Counted from the stretch's first letter, positions 46,901-56,554 are shown. The stretch: 64,000 bases of DNA from Persicobacter psychrovividus (GCF_036492425.1 NZ_AP025295.1:1-64000), one strand, 5' to 3'. Program-made: numbers and translations. Notes: generated by a model from the sequence alone, not told the origin.

Positions 46901-47605
46901 ATCGCTCGGGAGGTGAAGGATTTTTCCACCCACTCTACAGAAATTCATGCGGTAATTGCTCAGATCAATGCTGATTTTGAATCGAGTAATTTTGTGGGCG
47001 TAGTTAAAAGTATTCAGCTGGACTTTCGGGAGAAAAATGCGGGCGTGATTCAACTGATGCGGAAAATAAAAAAATTGACCGAAGATCATCAGTTTGGGGC
47101 GCAAGCGGGCATGTTCAATAAAGGGCTGTCCGAAGATATCAGTCAGGAGTCGATTAAGTTACTGACACAATTAAAATCAGCCATTGATGATGCCCCCAAA
47201 AAAATCATTTCAATCCATGATACTTTTGACCTTTGGTTCAGGGTTGAAGAAAATAATAATGATACCGGTTGGGTGGAAAGATTATCGAATGTGGGCTCCG
47301 AAGGAACTGATGTGATGGTGAAGGCGATGATCTACATTACTCTGCTGAATGTATTTAAATTGAATGCTTTCCGAACCGACAGTAACTATTGCATACATTG
47401 TATGATTGATGAGGTGGGGAAATTGTCGGATCGCTACCTTCGTGAACTGATCAATTTCACCAATGATAAAAACATCCGCTTGATTTTTGGTTCCCCGAAC
47501 GAAAATGATCCACTGATCTATCAGCATGTTTATAAGGTGCACCGAGAGGATGACCATATTCAAGTGATCGAGCTTATTGGCGAAGAGCAACAGGAAGCCT
47601 CCTGA
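43919..47605 (+). CDS. mksB: SMC-like ATPase MksB/JetC
   Basis: A 1228-residue ABC-type SMC-like motor. The N-terminal Walker A is GSNGFGKTT (32-40), the middle is a long coiled coil (about 230-900) with a hinge-like interruption, and the C-terminal head has Walker B-like CIHCMIDEVG (Asp1164, Glu1165). I use the ATG at 43919; a TTG 9 bases upstream is in frame. The operon ends at a terminator with no JetD/MksG nuclease gene following, so it is not a canonical Wadjet locus; it may act in chromosome organisation, or use an unlinked nuclease. Confidence 0.85.
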   Translation: MKTRQLNKLIFINSASVAYSEVALDGNIHFVGSNGFGKTTVLRAILFFYNPSDRKRDLGIREDQKAFSEYYFERSDSYIIYEVNHEAGPYCLVLYKRNGRLHVRFVESAYQRDWFISDYQANDQAEVWQNIQSAGVAIVPEEITRLGHLRQILYGAGAEKIWRRFALFKMHSGMQKRKTNNIPLAISNIFRSSRLDSNYIKKSIIDAVFYESIKPLDLSVIERQLARFRNDLKDLDSYQSQEDVAKEIIRQFNELEELKHTLDTTATNLGHKLKEVRAKIDRIDTDMEGFQQQMTEEDGKLKALQTTYDEQLGRLNGEIAVLKNELAETERLKSFFKDKDIETLVNKVKGKSLKEKQLIKLKTSLEETGRKVQDVAVYFENKLARLENEKLAFESQFSEKRHLAQATLLEAKTAENELFEQTKLEIEDQFLQRIVPYEKEVAEKRAQYTDLQSKLRGVEKQPLVSKEHQQLLQEIGDLEQQGLSWDHEHKMLLQEISSKKELYALKVKHLESDTHAQKKRLQKSYVSIEEQLHKVETQLKGYEGSLLSFLHEQVDGWEAHLGKVLKEEVLFSKNLSPAFDPDQSNNLFGLSLNLADLPSTSHSIEQLEALKKGFSKQLKSIEVELSQLEADFLKESEELQQAIGLPVKKLQNRVDQLRYDQERCQVQVKNLKLEVDALSQKEQAVHAENLHQIHLQLDEVEGALKGAEQQLQAVKQQQKEELLALQGRHRTTLAQAEEHCSKQLQGIAQEANERLKLWKEEKEDIRKDRDAQMAGKGIDPDRVRMLEHQIETLTAELEEIDDEAIELVNRYKFAQERYLDVELDNVRKLADAEGKVNQLAEDFRLKSAGGKRAVKELQMQMGQQRQLRKELNALIAQDFEYFKTGAHSVYHVYQHLIDHPKGENTQGLELKESIHLMNSHFSRLTVETTQLQRKLNKFTGLFSLNNFLNFPKKLEKDQDYLDFVRYHLEPFVTNNMVELARKQLEKLHADTINDIAREVKDFSTHSTEIHAVIAQINADFESSNFVGVVKSIQLDFREKNAGVIQLMRKIKKLTEDHQFGAQAGMFNKGLSEDISQESIKLLTQLKSAIDDAPKKIISIHDTFDLWFRVEENNNDTGWVERLSNVGSEGTDVMVKAMIYITLLNVFKLNAFRTDSNYCIHCMIDEVGKLSDRYLRELINFTNDKNIRLIFGSPNENDPLIYQHVYKVHREDDHIQVIELIGEEQQEAS

Positions 47606-47622
47606 TTGTAGATTGAAAACAG

Positions 47623-47656
47623 AAATGGCACTTGCGGAAACAAGTGCCATTTTTTA
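47623..47656. terminator. Bidirectional terminator between mksB and the LeuA-family gene
   Basis: AAATGGCACTTG (47623-47634) pairs with CAAGTGCCATTT (47641-47652), and T follows. It ends the mks operon and the convergent gene. Confidence 0.93.
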
Positions 47657-49183
47657 TTTATTGTAGGTGAAATCTTCCCGGTGAATTTTGTTGAGCATTT
47701 TCATGGTGGCCATAATGGCTGACGCCTGCTGGTCAGCATCAAGACCTCGGGTTTTGAACTGCTGTCTGCCATCGTCCCAACTAATGGTCGTTTCTACGAG
47801 GGCATCAGTATTTCCGCCTGGTGGAATATGAATACGATAGTTGGTCAGTTTTGGTAACGGCAACTGAATGTGCTCATCATAAATTTTCTTCAGCGCATTC
47901 ATGAAAGCATCGTACATACCATCACCTTTGGCATTTTCCTCGTAAACTTCCCCCTCGATTTCAATTTTAAGCATCGCCACAGGGTGCATATTATGTACAA
48001 GTGTACAATAATAATTGTGGATTTTAACCTTGCCCTCCATCGTGTTGCCCAATACATCAGAAACAATATATGGGAGATCGTCCTGGGTGATCAACGATTT
48101 TTTATCGCCCAACTCAACGACCCGTTGTGTAACTTCGGCCATTTTTTCCGGGGAAAGAATGATCCCGAGATCTTCGAGGTTTTTCTGAATGGAGGCTTTT
48201 CCTGAGGTTTTCCCCAAAGCATATTCCATTCGTCTGCCAAAACGTTCAGGCAATAAATCATTCTTGTATAAATTACCTTTTACATCCCCGTCCGCATGGA
48301 CACCACAGGCTTGCGTGAAGACATTTTTCCCAACGATTGGCTGATTTGATGGTGTTTCAATGCCACTGAAAACAGCGACCATATTTGAAATTTTCGTCAG
48401 TTTGCGCTCATCAACACTACACTCAAGCTGCATATGGTCTTTCAGGCCAATGATACTCGCCAATGGTGTATTTCCCGTTCGTTCCCCAAGCCCATTCACT
48501 GTACAATGAATGCCATTTACTCCTGCCTTGATCGCGGAAAAAGTATTCCCGACAGCCAAATCGTAATCATTATGGCAATGAGAATCAAAGTGTAGCTTTG
48601 GATACCTTTCACGCATCATCACGATGTACTCTTCAATAAGCACCGGATTCAAAATGCCGAGGGTGTCAGGTAACATAAAGCGGTCAATGGGTTCAAACCT
48701 GAGGGCGTCCATGAGTTGAAAGACATATTCAGGAGAGTTTTTCATGCCATTTGACCAGTCTTCCAAATATACATTGACCGACAAGCCCGCCTTTACCGCT
48801 TCCTGCACTTCTTTCCTGATATCAGTAATATGCTGCTCGGGGGATTTCTTCAACTGGTACTTCAGGTGATTGAGTGAGCCTTTGCAAAGCAAATTCAACA
48901 CTTTTGCCCCTGCCTCCAAAATCCAGTTGCGGGAACGCCCCTTATCTATAAAACCAAGAATTTCAATATTTTCCAGGTGACCATTTTCTTTTGCCCAACG
49001 GGTAATTCTGCGTACCGCCTCTTTTTCTCCTTCACTGATGCGTGCAGACGCCACTTCTATCCGATTCACTTTAACCTCTTCAAGAAGCAATTTGGCGATG
49101 GTTAATTTTTCGGCAGGAGTATAAGCCACCCCTGACGTTTGCTCCCCATCTCGGAGCGTTGTGTCCATTATCTCGATTCTCAT
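47654..49183 (-). CDS. LeuA/CimA-family synthase (2-isopropylmalate or citramalate synthase)
   Basis: A 509-residue acyl-transfer enzyme: catalytic TIM barrel with DTTLRDGEQTSG at the N-terminus, metal-binding FDSHCHNDYDLAVGN and NGLGERTGN, GVHADGD, and a C-terminal LeuA regulatory dimer domain (about 380-505). It condenses acetyl-CoA with a 2-oxo acid. The TTLRDGEQ form is the LeuA type, but several Bacteroidota enzymes of this group are citramalate synthases. No leuBCD genes are nearby, so substrate specificity is open. Confidence 0.85.
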   Translation of the reverse strand: MRIEIMDTTLRDGEQTSGVAYTPAEKLTIAKLLLEEVKVNRIEVASARISEGEKEAVRRITRWAKENGHLENIEILGFIDKGRSRNWILEAGAKVLNLLCKGSLNHLKYQLKKSPEQHITDIRKEVQEAVKAGLSVNVYLEDWSNGMKNSPEYVFQLMDALRFEPIDRFMLPDTLGILNPVLIEEYIVMMRERYPKLHFDSHCHNDYDLAVGNTFSAIKAGVNGIHCTVNGLGERTGNTPLASIIGLKDHMQLECSVDERKLTKISNMVAVFSGIETPSNQPIVGKNVFTQACGVHADGDVKGNLYKNDLLPERFGRRMEYALGKTSGKASIQKNLEDLGIILSPEKMAEVTQRVVELGDKKSLITQDDLPYIVSDVLGNTMEGKVKIHNYYCTLVHNMHPVAMLKIEIEGEVYEENAKGDGMYDAFMNALKKIYDEHIQLPLPKLTNYRIHIPPGGNTDALVETTISWDDGRQQFKTRGLDADQQASAIMATMKMLNKIHREDFTYNK

Positions 49184-49365
49184 TCGTCCTGCGTTTAAAA
49201 GACATTAAAGTAAATAAAATATCTAATAACTTGAGTGATTATTTTGATATTTATCCATTTAAATGAATTAAATATGGCTTGAATTGCCGCATTGGGAGGA
49301 AATGTCCGACTTTCAGCTAATTTGCCTAATATAAATTGGTGCTTGTGTTGCGTTTTGGGATAGGC

Positions 49366-50241
49366 TTAATCGATATGCTCCGCAATTGGCGATGGCATGA
49401 TCAGGTGAAACTGGTCTCTTTCGAACATATATTTTAGTAACACCTCCTGACGGTCGTCTGGTAAAGCACCATATTTCACTTTAAACTGAAATTGGTTAAT
49501 CACCTCGAAGGCATCAATCTGTATGCTTTGCTTATAATTGATGGCAATTAAATTACTGACCACCTTGTCGTGGGGCAGATCGAGTAATTGCTGTTCAATA
49601 TCGTCGATAATATGCGCATCATTGTGGATGTAATTTATAAATTGCTCCGCTCTTTCAAGATTTTCCAACAGCACATACCTGTTGATCGAATACACATTAT
49701 TATATAGGTGGTCGTATTGGGAGGCGGGCACTTCAAAAGGTCTTTTAAACCTCATTTGTAAAAGACGTGTCCACGGCTGACGTCCCCCTTTGGCATTTTT
49801 TCCAATGATTTTATCAAACTCATTATCGAATAAAGTAGCCTCTTGCGGATTGAAAGCCGCCAAAGGTGGTAGGAACGTTTGGAGTTCCTCATGAATGGAT
49901 CGAAGGTTATTGATGATACCGACAATGATTTTTTCATCCTGCCCTAAAACGGCCTTGAAATTCTTGATTTCCTGAAGATCGTCGATATCAAAAGACCACA
50001 CCCATCGTTGTTGTTTGCTTTGTTTGAAAGAGGGATGACGTAGATACAGCTTGGCCATTTCCTGGGCATGGGCTATAATTTCCGCCTTCCGTGATGAAGG
50101 AATGCTGTCCACAAAAGTATTCGATGAGGTCGCCTGGTAATCTGCATTACTACAAATGGTTCTTTTTCCCCAAACGCCCATACCTATAATAAGCAGGCAT
50201 GCCAAAGGGAAAATAAAAACTGGCGAAATGGACTTCCTCAT
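49366..50241 (-). CDS. Single-helix membrane-anchored hypothetical protein
   Basis: A 291-residue protein with one N-terminal transmembrane segment (VFIFPLACLLIIGMGVWG) and a large soluble domain rich in Ile and charged residues (ASQYDHLYNNVYSINRYVLLENLERAEQF). I do not recognise the family. It follows the LeuA-family gene after 182 bases on the same strand but is probably separate. It borders the gene desert at 50.2-51.7 kb. Confidence 0.65.
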   Translation of the reverse strand: MRKSISPVFIFPLACLLIIGMGVWGKRTICSNADYQATSSNTFVDSIPSSRKAEIIAHAQEMAKLYLRHPSFKQSKQQRWVWSFDIDDLQEIKNFKAVLGQDEKIIVGIINNLRSIHEELQTFLPPLAAFNPQEATLFDNEFDKIIGKNAKGGRQPWTRLLQMRFKRPFEVPASQYDHLYNNVYSINRYVLLENLERAEQFINYIHNDAHIIDDIEQQLLDLPHDKVVSNLIAINYKQSIQIDAFEVINQFQFKVKYGALPDDRQEVLLKYMFERDQFHLIMPSPIAEHID

Positions 50242-51685
50242 GAATAAATATTTGGGCTGACGATATTGAGGTTAAAATTATATAAAAATTAGATAAGTAA
50301 AAAGTTCTGATGGAAAGATTACTATGCATCGGCTGATGGTGTTAATTTTGGTTAAAATCCTTGGGCGTAAAATTTTTAGCTATAAATGTGGCAGGTAGAT
50401 TATTTTTTATTCGGTACGTTGCCTTCAATTCAAAACGCTGGAATTGTTTAATGAGTGTGGAGAGTCTATATTTTATGTTTGATTTCCTAAACCTTCACTA
50501 CGTTTGACCTGATAACCAAATGACTTTATTGAAAATCACACTTTTTATCTTTGAATAAGAATAAATTCGGTCTGTTTTTAAATGTTCAGCCAAACTTTCC
50601 CCGCTAAGCTATTGATTTTAAAATGCTTAAATAATGTCGAGTTTGAATTTCAACATTGATATTTATTAATCACCTTCTCATTCCAACCTCATCAAAACAG
50701 TTTTTTTTCAGTCTAAAAAATGTTTTCCTAAATCTGTAAAATGTTCATTTTAAGGCATAAAACAATCATTTAGGGATATTTTCAGCTTGGCTTTCAGGTA
50801 AGTTCTCGACCTGATGTTACTTTATGAAGATCTTATTGATGGGGTTTAAACAATAAATTCCCATTTATTTTACAACAGGTTTCGCAGGGAATTTTGACTT
50901 ATTTTCTGAAAATGAAGAGTAGTAATAATTAATGATTAATTGTATAACTTTTATGAATGGGGCTATTTTAGGATGTATAATTGCCCATTTTGTATTGTTC
51001 TTCTAAGAAATTTGAATATGCCTCATATGAAAATATTTTGAGGCCAATTGTCTGAGTGATTCATCAGAAAATTACTCAATATTTATATATCTATTTTTAA
51101 TATTTTAAGGAATTAGGGCTGTAGTCATTTTTTTCAGTTTGTTGGATTAATTATTGCCAACTGTGTATTGAAGCTTATCCTTTCAAGTATATTTCTGATG
51201 AAATAGTCAAAAAATCATCAGGTAATATTGAGGTAAAAAGTGTCTGATTAAATTAGAGAATTTATCTCTTTTTTCAGTTTCCATTTGTCCTCTTAGGCAA
51301 AGTTTCTAACTTTGTGTCGTTCCTAAGGTGCTGAAAGACAGAATTTATTGTGTTTTTTTCAGTGTAATATTTTAAATCAATCATCATAATTATACTAATC
51401 GAGAGATAGTACTATTTAGTATGTTGATGGTCATATTAAAGGGTTCGATTGAATCAATTATCTATATTTTTTCTTTAAATAGTGAGGGCTCATTTAGCAC
51501 TCGAATTATTTATTTAAAAAATGAGTATTTGTCAATTTAGAATAACATGATGATTATATATAGTTTCGATTTTTATATGCGATTTCAAAGAGTCATAAAT
51601 GAGTTAAGATAAACGCTTAACACATTTGTGTTTTTTAGAATCTTTTTTTGCTCACCAAAGCAAAGAAGTTGCAGGCCACATTACC
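50242..51685. other. 1.44-kb AT-rich gene-free stretch
   Basis: Roughly 70% A+T, no frame over 60 codons and no tRNA, repeat or long hairpin that I could see. A 24-codon frame at about 50932 is not supported. It precedes the giant T9SS protein gene. It may contain promoters, decayed genes or structured leader RNA. A weak AACAC-ATTT-GTGTT hairpin with T's lies at 51619-51636, just before the gene. Confidence 0.7.
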
Positions 51686-54600
51686 ATGAATTTTATGAGT
51701 TTTAAAAAATTTCTTCTAAGTTTTCTGTGTTTCTCTTTATTGTTGGTTTTTCCAGCATTGGCACAAAAAATTAACTTCGCTACACGAACAGAGGGTACCA
51801 AACTGCGCGTTACCTTGTCTTCGAGTAATAATGTTTATTATACAACGGATGGTTCGGAGCCTGGCAATGGATCTGAAGGAGGTAAAAATACAGTTTCCTT
51901 TCTTATTGACCGTTCTTTGACGGTCAAGGCGAAGAGTGGTTCTTCAAAAACACATCATTATAAAATTACTATGGGTGCTGCGGCTCCTGATAAGCCTGAG
52001 GTAACCAAACCGTTTCCTGTAATGGCCTGGGCGCACAATCTTCCCGATCAATCTTTTCCTTTGAGTGATTATTTTAAAGGCGACGGATTGACCTATACGA
52101 TCAAATCTAATTCTGGGGCTTCAACCACTGCCAAAATCGTTAATGATGCTTTGGTGGTTGGTCTTCCTGTTAATGGCGCCGATAAAGGAACAATCGTTGT
52201 TGAGGCAAAAAATACAGCAGGTGGTACGGTAACAAATGACTTGGTGTATACTGTTACGGCATCTGATATTTTGTATCGAGTGAATGCAGGAGGAAATCAT
52301 GTGAGTGATGTTCCAATGGAATGGAGTCAGGATAGTAAAGCAGCGGCCTCTGCTTATCTACAGAATGGCGGTGCATCCCACACTTCAAATGTGACCATCA
52401 GTAAATTTGCTGATATGGTGGATGTGAATGACCTGAATACTGATATTTTCAAGACACAACGATACTGTACTTCTGGTGCAATGAGTTATGAATTCCCAAT
52501 GCGTAATGGGGATTATACATTGCGTATTTATATGGCAGATGCTTACCAGGGAACATCCAATATTGGTGACCGTGTGTTTGACATTAATGTGAACGGACAA
52601 ACCGTAAAGAAAAATTTTGATATTGTTGCCGCCTTCGGTTTTGAAGTTGGTGGATTTGTTGAGGTTCCTGTTCATGTTACCGCCAACAAAGCGACCTTGT
52701 CATTCACAAGGATTTCGGGTAAAGACAATCCAGTGGTTGCGGGTGTAGAGCTGCTTAACCATGCCAAGCCAACCTATGGGGTGAGCTTGACTTCGCCAGA
52801 AAACAATGCGGAATTCAATGTTGGAGCAACCGTTGACTTTCAGGTGAACACTACAGGACATGAAGTAGATTCAGTGGCTTATTTCGGTGGAGATCATTGG
52901 CTGACTTCCTCAAATAATGGTGGAAATAATTTTAAATCCACACATGTGTTTAGAGGTGCAGGCGTTAAAATGATCACCGCCAAATCCTATGATGACGGAA
53001 AAGAGGTGGCAACTTCTACCGCTCACAAGATTACAGTAAATGAAGTACATGGTGAATTGGCCTGGTACCATCCTGCGGAGGGTAGCCTTCACCTGATGGG
53101 AAGTACCGCAGATATTCAGGTAGAGCCAAGAGAATTCACCCCGGACAAAGTAGATTTCTATTGTAACGATCAGTTGGTTGGTACCGCTACGAAGGCACCA
53201 TTTGCTGTAAAATATAAATTTGATCAGGCGCAGGCTGTTTTTGTTGCCAAAAGTTATTATAACGATCAACTCGTTGCTGAAACCAATCAGCGAACGTTGG
53301 TTGTGGTAGATCCATCGGTAGTGGTAATGAACATTGCAAACCCTGTGGAAGGTCAAAAAATTGTTATCGGTTCTAAAGTAAAAGTTCAGCTGGAAGGCAA
53401 TAAGAAGTTTATCGACCAGGTGAAATTCTATTTGGATGGTCAGTTGGTAAATACCACTGAGCAACCTTTTGACATGGAGCTTGACCTTGCTCAAACCGCA
53501 GATCACACACTGAAGGCGGAAGGCTATTGGGGAACGCATTTATTGGCTACTTCGGAAATCAAATTTCATGTAGTAAAACCTGATGAAGCGATTCTGACTT
53601 TGAATACGCCAGTTAATGGAAAGAGCTACGACGTGAACGAACAGATTTCTTTCAGCTCGACATTGGAGCATGCTCAGGCTGATCAGGTGGAGTACCACCT
53701 GAACGGTAAGCCTTTTGCCTCTGATGAAGACGCTGTAAAAAGTATTGATGAAGCGGGTGATTATCAGGTACAGGCGTTGGCGATGAAAGACGGTAAAGAA
53801 ATTGCCAAGTCGGCCACCCATACTATACATGTGCTTGAAGAAGCTTCCATTGCGTGGAACAGCCCTGAAAATGGTCTCGAAATGGTGAATGGGCATCAAT
53901 TGAAATTGCAAGCCACTCCAAATTCTTCGACAATTGATTACGTCGCCTATTATTTTGATGGTACTGAAGTTGGACGTGTAGCAACTGCACCTTATGCATT
54001 GAACTATGTGCCTGAAGCTTCAGGAGAGATTAATATTACTGCAAAATCAATCATTGATGGTAAAACGGTAGCGGTTACGCCTCAGCGAACTATCACGGTA
54101 ACTGATCCGTCATCCATTTCGGTATCGATCAGTAACCCGACAGAGGGACAGGTATTTGAAGTGGGTGATCAAGTTGATTTGGGCATTTCAGGAGACTTTA
54201 AGCACATCGCTCGGGTAGATTATTACTTGAATGGAAATAAGGCTGTATCGGCTTCAGCAGTTCCTTTTTCCGCTGTTGCAGCATTGAATCAGGCGGGAGC
54301 GTTCATCGTTACCGCAAAAATTTACGGTGCCAATGAGCTTCTTTTAGGGGAAGCAACGAATAAGGTGAATATCGAAGTTACGAGCCCAGATAATGCGGTG
54401 ATGAGTTTTGTTGCACCAAATGATGGAGACAAATTTGGGGTCAGTAATTCTGTTAAACTCAAAGTCGATATCAAAGGAACGGATCAGGTGGATGAGGTGA
54501 AGTATTTTGCAAATGGAAGAATGCTTCATTCAGTAAGTGATGGGCCTAATTATGAAGTCATTACTTCTTTCGGTACCCCTGGAAGTCAGAAATTGCAGGC

Positions 54601-56014
54601 TGTGGCTTATGACAGCGAAGCACGTGAAGTGGTTAAATCTGCAGAAATTACGATTGAGGTAGAGGAATTGGGCACTATTGCATGGTTGACACCTGGTGAT
54701 CAATCAGAAATGTTGATCAATAAGGCTTATAATTTTGAAGTTGTTGCTGATGGGTTTGTGCCGACGAAGGTGGTTTACTTCGATGGTAATCAACAAATAG
54801 GGGAGACTGATGCTTCTCCTTACCAGATTTCCGCAGCCTTTAGTCAGCTTGGAACGCATCAGATTAAGGCGGTGGCTTATCGTGGTACCAGCGTCGTTGA
54901 CGAAATTGTTAGATCGGTCAACGTGGTCGCTCTTCCAGTATTTGCATTATCGCAGCCTTTGGATGGCGCCTCTTATAACGAGGGGGAAGCCGTGAGCTTT
55001 GCCATTGGTACTAATAACCTGAATTTGGTCAAAAAAGTAGCTTATTTGGTGGATGATGAAGTAGTTGCAGAACGTAGCGAAGCCCCATTTACGGCTTCTG
55101 TTAGAATTGCAGGAACAGGGCTTAAGCAAGCTGTCGCGAGAGTGTATCTTGACAATGAAACACAGGAGACAAAATCAGTCAGCTTTAATATGGTTCCTAA
55201 AACGCAGGTTACCGTTCGATTGGTTAATCCTACAAATGGGCAAGTTTTTGCACCTCAGGATCGTATGCCACTGGCTGTGGAATTAAGTCAGGGGGATGTT
55301 AACCGCGTAGATTATTTGATTGATGGCAATGTGGTTGAATCTGTAAATCAACTTCCTTTTGCGTCGGAATATTTGCTTGAAAATGCAGGTGCTCATACGG
55401 TTGAGGCAAAAGCATATTATCAGAATAGCCTGGTGGCGACTTCAGCAGCGGTATCCATTACTGTGGAGCAGGCAGTTGATCAGCATATTGCGATTTTGAA
55501 CCCGATAGAAGACAGTAAACATTTTACGAACGAATCAATTTCAGTTCAAATTGAAGCGGTAGCAAAAAGTGTTTCATCAGTTTTATTGTATGTTGATAAT
55601 CAAATCGTGGATGAGCTAAGTGAATTTCCTTTCAACACTTCTGTTTCTTTTGAAGAAGCAGGCACTTACAAACTGCGTGCTGAAATGATCACTGAAGATG
55701 GAACAGTTTCATCAGAAATTATCAACATTACGGTCATCAATGATAGCGAAACACCAAATAAACCTGTAGATGGTCAAGTTTATCCTACGGCCGTCCAGGA
55801 TCATCTGAATGTTGTTTATACAGCCCAAGAAAATGTAAAATATCAGTCAATTACTATTGTTGACATGAGCGGGGTGGCCGTTTATCATAAAGAATTGAAT
55901 AATGCCACTTCCATCAATGAAAAAATTTCTACCAGTAATTTTGGTCAAGGCGTCTTTTTTGTCCGTGTAATCGGAAGTCAAACGGATGAAACGACTAAAA
56001 TTATGAAGTTCTAA
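51686..56014 (+). CDS. Giant T9SS-secreted protein with malectin and eleven Ig-like repeats
   Basis: A 1442-residue surface or secreted protein. Signal peptide: MSFKKFLLSFLCFSLLLVFP with cleavage after ALA. A chitobiase-like domain (YYTTDGSEP) and a cadherin-like segment follow, then a malectin-like domain (about 194-360, ILYRVNAGGNHVSD). About 364-1351 hold eleven repeats of 85-100 residues, each opening with a P-x-(E/D/N)-G-x type turn (SPENN, NPVEGQ, NPTNGQ) and containing a (D/Y)YxxxG-type strand. Residues 1366-1442 are a T9SS type A sorting domain (VYPTAVQDHLNV...). It is likely a carbohydrate-binding or adhesive surface fibre. ATG choice: the one at 51686 starts MNFMSFKK; 51695 also fits. 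Confidence 0.88.
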   Translation: MNFMSFKKFLLSFLCFSLLLVFPALAQKINFATRTEGTKLRVTLSSSNNVYYTTDGSEPGNGSEGGKNTVSFLIDRSLTVKAKSGSSKTHHYKITMGAAAPDKPEVTKPFPVMAWAHNLPDQSFPLSDYFKGDGLTYTIKSNSGASTTAKIVNDALVVGLPVNGADKGTIVVEAKNTAGGTVTNDLVYTVTASDILYRVNAGGNHVSDVPMEWSQDSKAAASAYLQNGGASHTSNVTISKFADMVDVNDLNTDIFKTQRYCTSGAMSYEFPMRNGDYTLRIYMADAYQGTSNIGDRVFDINVNGQTVKKNFDIVAAFGFEVGGFVEVPVHVTANKATLSFTRISGKDNPVVAGVELLNHAKPTYGVSLTSPENNAEFNVGATVDFQVNTTGHEVDSVAYFGGDHWLTSSNNGGNNFKSTHVFRGAGVKMITAKSYDDGKEVATSTAHKITVNEVHGELAWYHPAEGSLHLMGSTADIQVEPREFTPDKVDFYCNDQLVGTATKAPFAVKYKFDQAQAVFVAKSYYNDQLVAETNQRTLVVVDPSVVVMNIANPVEGQKIVIGSKVKVQLEGNKKFIDQVKFYLDGQLVNTTEQPFDMELDLAQTADHTLKAEGYWGTHLLATSEIKFHVVKPDEAILTLNTPVNGKSYDVNEQISFSSTLEHAQADQVEYHLNGKPFASDEDAVKSIDEAGDYQVQALAMKDGKEIAKSATHTIHVLEEASIAWNSPENGLEMVNGHQLKLQATPNSSTIDYVAYYFDGTEVGRVATAPYALNYVPEASGEINITAKSIIDGKTVAVTPQRTITVTDPSSISVSISNPTEGQVFEVGDQVDLGISGDFKHIARVDYYLNGNKAVSASAVPFSAVAALNQAGAFIVTAKIYGANELLLGEATNKVNIEVTSPDNAVMSFVAPNDGDKFGVSNSVKLKVDIKGTDQVDEVKYFANGRMLHSVSDGPNYEVITSFGTPGSQKLQAVAYDSEAREVVKSAEITIEVEELGTIAWLTPGDQSEMLINKAYNFEVVADGFVPTKVVYFDGNQQIGETDASPYQISAAFSQLGTHQIKAVAYRGTSVVDEIVRSVNVVALPVFALSQPLDGASYNEGEAVSFAIGTNNLNLVKKVAYLVDDEVVAERSEAPFTASVRIAGTGLKQAVARVYLDNETQETKSVSFNMVPKTQVTVRLVNPTNGQVFAPQDRMPLAVELSQGDVNRVDYLIDGNVVESVNQLPFASEYLLENAGAHTVEAKAYYQNSLVATSAAVSITVEQAVDQHIAILNPIEDSKHFTNESISVQIEAVAKSVSSVLLYVDNQIVDELSEFPFNTSVSFEEAGTYKLRAEMITEDGTVSSEIINITVINDSETPNKPVDGQVYPTAVQDHLNVVYTAQENVKYQSITIVDMSGVAVYHKELNNATSINEKISTSNFGQGVFFVRVIGSQTDETTKIMKF

Positions 56015-56031
56015 GAAAAATTTTGATCAAT

Positions 56032-56067
56032 AAAAAAGTCCTGTCAAAACGACAGGACTTTTTTTGT
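56032..56067. terminator. Bidirectional terminator after the giant gene
   Basis: AAAAAAGTCCTGTC (56032-56045) pairs with GACAGGACTTTTTT (56051-56064) and T's follow. It serves both the giant gene and the convergent DoxX gene. Confidence 0.95.
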
Positions 56068-56084
56068 AAGCTTATTTTTTCTGA

Positions 56085-56483
56085 TCAATGAAATAGCAAA
56101 GTGTCTAACGCCCATTTTCCAGGACCACTGATCAGTAAAATAGCATACATAATCAAATAATGTAAGGCAAACTCATGATCTTCAAATTTCCAACCTTTGT
56201 GAATATCGAAAACAACAATTAAAAACATTGCTGTTAATCCACTTGCAGCAATAGGGAATAATAAACCTAATGCTAACATCGGTGCGAAAATACATTGGCA
56301 AATTAATGTTAATCGCAAGCTGGAAATCGTGCTTAATCCCCAGAAAGTCGGAAAATTTTCCTTTACCTTCTTGAAATTAGCGATTTTATGTATTGACAAT
56401 CTTAACAATAAACCCGCACTAACAATACGGAGTAATAAGAGGGCCAGATCCACTGAGCAAACCTCAGTATAAATTTTAAACAT
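56085..56483 (-). CDS. DoxX-family membrane protein
   Basis: A 132-residue inner-membrane protein with four helices: DLALLLLRIVSAGLLLRLSIHK, then LICQCIFAPMLALGLLF, LTAMFLIVVF and FALHYLIMYAILLIS. The charged GWKFEDHEFALHY loop is typical of DoxX/MauE-like proteins, which belong to quinone-linked or thiol oxidoreductase systems. The partner is not in this window. Convergent with the giant gene. Confidence 0.8.
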   Translation of the reverse strand: MFKIYTEVCSVDLALLLLRIVSAGLLLRLSIHKIANFKKVKENFPTFWGLSTISSLRLTLICQCIFAPMLALGLLFPIAASGLTAMFLIVVFDIHKGWKFEDHEFALHYLIMYAILLISGPGKWALDTLLFH

Positions 56484-56554
56484 GAAGTATCTTTTTTTTG
56501 CAAAGATACCAAATACACTTTGAAATCGTGTATCATTTTCCCTTTCGGGCTATA

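Noticed and set aside
42142-47605. Complete Wadjet (JetABCD) defence system
   Set aside because: The JetD nuclease gene is missing on both sides; only three subunits are present.
51619-51636. Terminator before the giant gene (AACAC-ATTT-GTGTT then T's)
   Set aside because: Only a 5-bp stem of A/T-rich type, with no gene to end; it may be a leader structure but is too weak to call.
52910-53539. Long minus-strand frame inside the giant gene
   Set aside because: Antisense to the Ig-like repeats; composition is unlike a protein, with no start context.
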